The translations under genes and the position numbers were made by a program. The notes beneath the pieces are model-generated. The model was given only the letters and a program-made list of their open reading frames with translations, searched no databases and was not told the DNA's origin. 14,623 bases of DNA from Bacillota bacterium (lineage in GTDB: Bacteria > Bacillota > Clostridia > Peptostreptococcales > Anaerovoracaceae): contig JAEDNK010000037.1 of NCBI GenBank assembly GCA_016302545.1, forward strand, positions 1 through 14,623, in the 5' to 3' direction. The first letter of the stretch is position 1. Each line of letters starts with the position of its first letter. Below, one piece after another: positions 13,657 through 14,623 of this stretch.

Positions 13657-14623
13657 CCGGAGGAAGAAATCGCAGCTTGAAAATAGGAAATGTGGGGCTT
13701 TCGAGCCCCTTTTTGCTGGCGCCTCTTGCCGGCATAACCGACGGACCTTTTCGCAGACTGTGCGCAGAGCAGGGCGCAGCCCTTGTCTACTCTGAGATGG
13801 TCAGCGCCAAAGGTCTGTGGTACAAAGACAAAAACACGGGAAAGCTCCTGGAAATACTCGACGGTGAAGACCCTGTGGCCTATCAGCTTTTCGGCCACGA
13901 GCCGGAAATCATGGCTTTTGCGGCACGGGAGCTTGAAGGATGCGGCAATGTGATTTTCGATATAAATATGGGCTGCCCTGTGCCTAAAATAGTAAAGAAT
14001 GGTGAAGGGTCTGCACTTATGAAAAATCCTGACCTTGCTCATGATGTGGTCGCTGCTGCTGTAAAGAACACATCAAAGCCGGTAACGGTAAAAATTCGCG
14101 CAGGCTGGGATTCGGACAGTATAAATGCTGTTGAGATGGCTCATGCCGTCAGTGCCGCAGGCGCTGCTGCCATTGCAGTTCACGGAAGAACCCGTGAGCA
14201 GTACTATACCGGCAAGGCAGACTGGTCCGTTATAGCCGCAGTGAAGCGGGCCGTTGACATCCCTGTAATCGGAAACGGCGATGTGACCGATGCCCAAGCA
14301 GGACTCCGTATGATGGAAGAAACGGGCTGCGACTTTGTAATGATAGGACGAGGGGCCTTGGGCAACCCTTGGATTTTCTCCGAGCTCAACGCTGCATGGC
14401 GCGGTGAGCCGCTGCCGTCGCCACCGACAAAGGAAGAAAAAAAGCAGATGATGCTCCTCCACTTTAACGATGTGCTGGATCTTAAAGGTGAGTACGTCGC
14501 AGTGCGGGAAATGCGAAAGCATGTGGGCTGGTACCTTAAAGGGGTGCCCGGAGCGGCTGCTTTCCGCAGCAGAATCAATCAGATAAATTCGGCGGAGGAG
14601 CTCAGGCAGGCCATAGAAGAAAT
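13653..14623 (+). CDS. dusB: tRNA-dihydrouridine synthase DusB, partial at right edge
   Basis: Dus enzymes are FMN-dependent and reduce uridine to dihydrouridine in the tRNA D-loop. The 323 visible residues start MTGGRNRSLKIGNVGLSSPF and show the family motifs: FLLAPLAGITDGPFRRL (20-36), YSEMVSAKG (46-54), INMGCPVPKIVKNGEGSALM (105-124) with the catalytic cysteine C108, VKIRAGWD, AVHGRTREQYYTGKADW, and VIGNGDVTD then MIGRGALGNPW for FMN phosphate binding. The GNPW and later HFNDVLDLKGEYVAVREMRK pattern fits DusB (formerly Nifr3/YacF). ATG 13653 overlaps the regulator's stop and has GGAGGA at 13638-13643. A TTG at 13677 is a less likely alternative start. The reading frame is open to the window edge, probably only a few residues short of the end. 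Confidence 0.95.
   Translation, partial: MTGGRNRSLKIGNVGLSSPFLLAPLAGITDGPFRRLCAEQGAALVYSEMVSAKGLWYKDKNTGKLLEILDGEDPVAYQLFGHEPEIMAFAARELEGCGNVIFDINMGCPVPKIVKNGEGSALMKNPDLAHDVVAAAVKNTSKPVTVKIRAGWDSDSINAVEMAHAVSAAGAAAIAVHGRTREQYYTGKADWSVIAAVKRAVDIPVIGNGDVTDAQAGLRMMEETGCDFVMIGRGALGNPWIFSELNAAWRGEPLPSPPTKEEKKQMMLLHFNDVLDLKGEYVAVREMRKHVGWYLKGVPGAAAFRSRINQINSAEELRQAIEE

Overview
The window looks like a chromosomal segment of an anaerobic Firmicute of the class Clostridia. The evidence is strong AGGAGG-type ribosome binding sites, sigma-A style promoters, a YclM-like aspartate kinase, a SpoIIE-type phosphatase, the clostridial gene order spoIIE-tilS-ftsH, and closely packed, often overlapping genes. 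The family cannot be fixed by eye; an Anaerovoracaceae-like gut lineage is only a guess.

Layout. Positions 1-839 (minus strand): deoC (deoxyribose-phosphate aldolase), overlapped by the start of a small membrane protein that runs off the left edge. Positions 840-989: divergent promoter region. Positions 990-1496: an unrecognised two-helix membrane protein. Positions 1674-5841: a tight operon of aspartate kinase, a cytidylate-kinase-like P-loop protein, a 64-residue acidic-tailed membrane peptide, and metG. Positions 6156-6980: tatD, with a repeat-rich intergenic region on each side. Positions 7333-9932: a shortened SpoIIE-like PP2C phosphatase, then tilS. Positions 10062-14623: ftsH, a PucR-type regulator and dusB, with overlapping ends and dusB cut by the right edge.

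Most of the genes are housekeeping: tRNA modification and charging (metG, tilS, dusB), protein quality control (ftsH), amino-acid and nucleotide metabolism (aspartate kinase, deoC). The SpoIIE relative keeps the catalytic PP2C residues but lacks the membrane part that anchors SpoIIE in sporulating species. The hpt gene, usually between tilS and ftsH, is absent.

The most unusual signal is a family of four 59-bp palindromic modules, two on each side of tatD. All four have the same geometry: 6-bp arm, 15, arm, 5, inverted arm, 15, inverted arm. The arm sequence is TGTTCC in the upstream pair and (G/A)TTTTC in the downstream pair. The four half-sites fall close to one face of the DNA helix, and a candidate tatD promoter lies between the two upstream modules. 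A second theme is short direct repeats inside metG, the SpoIIE-like gene and tilS. All are offset by multiples of three, so they lengthen linkers without breaking the frame.
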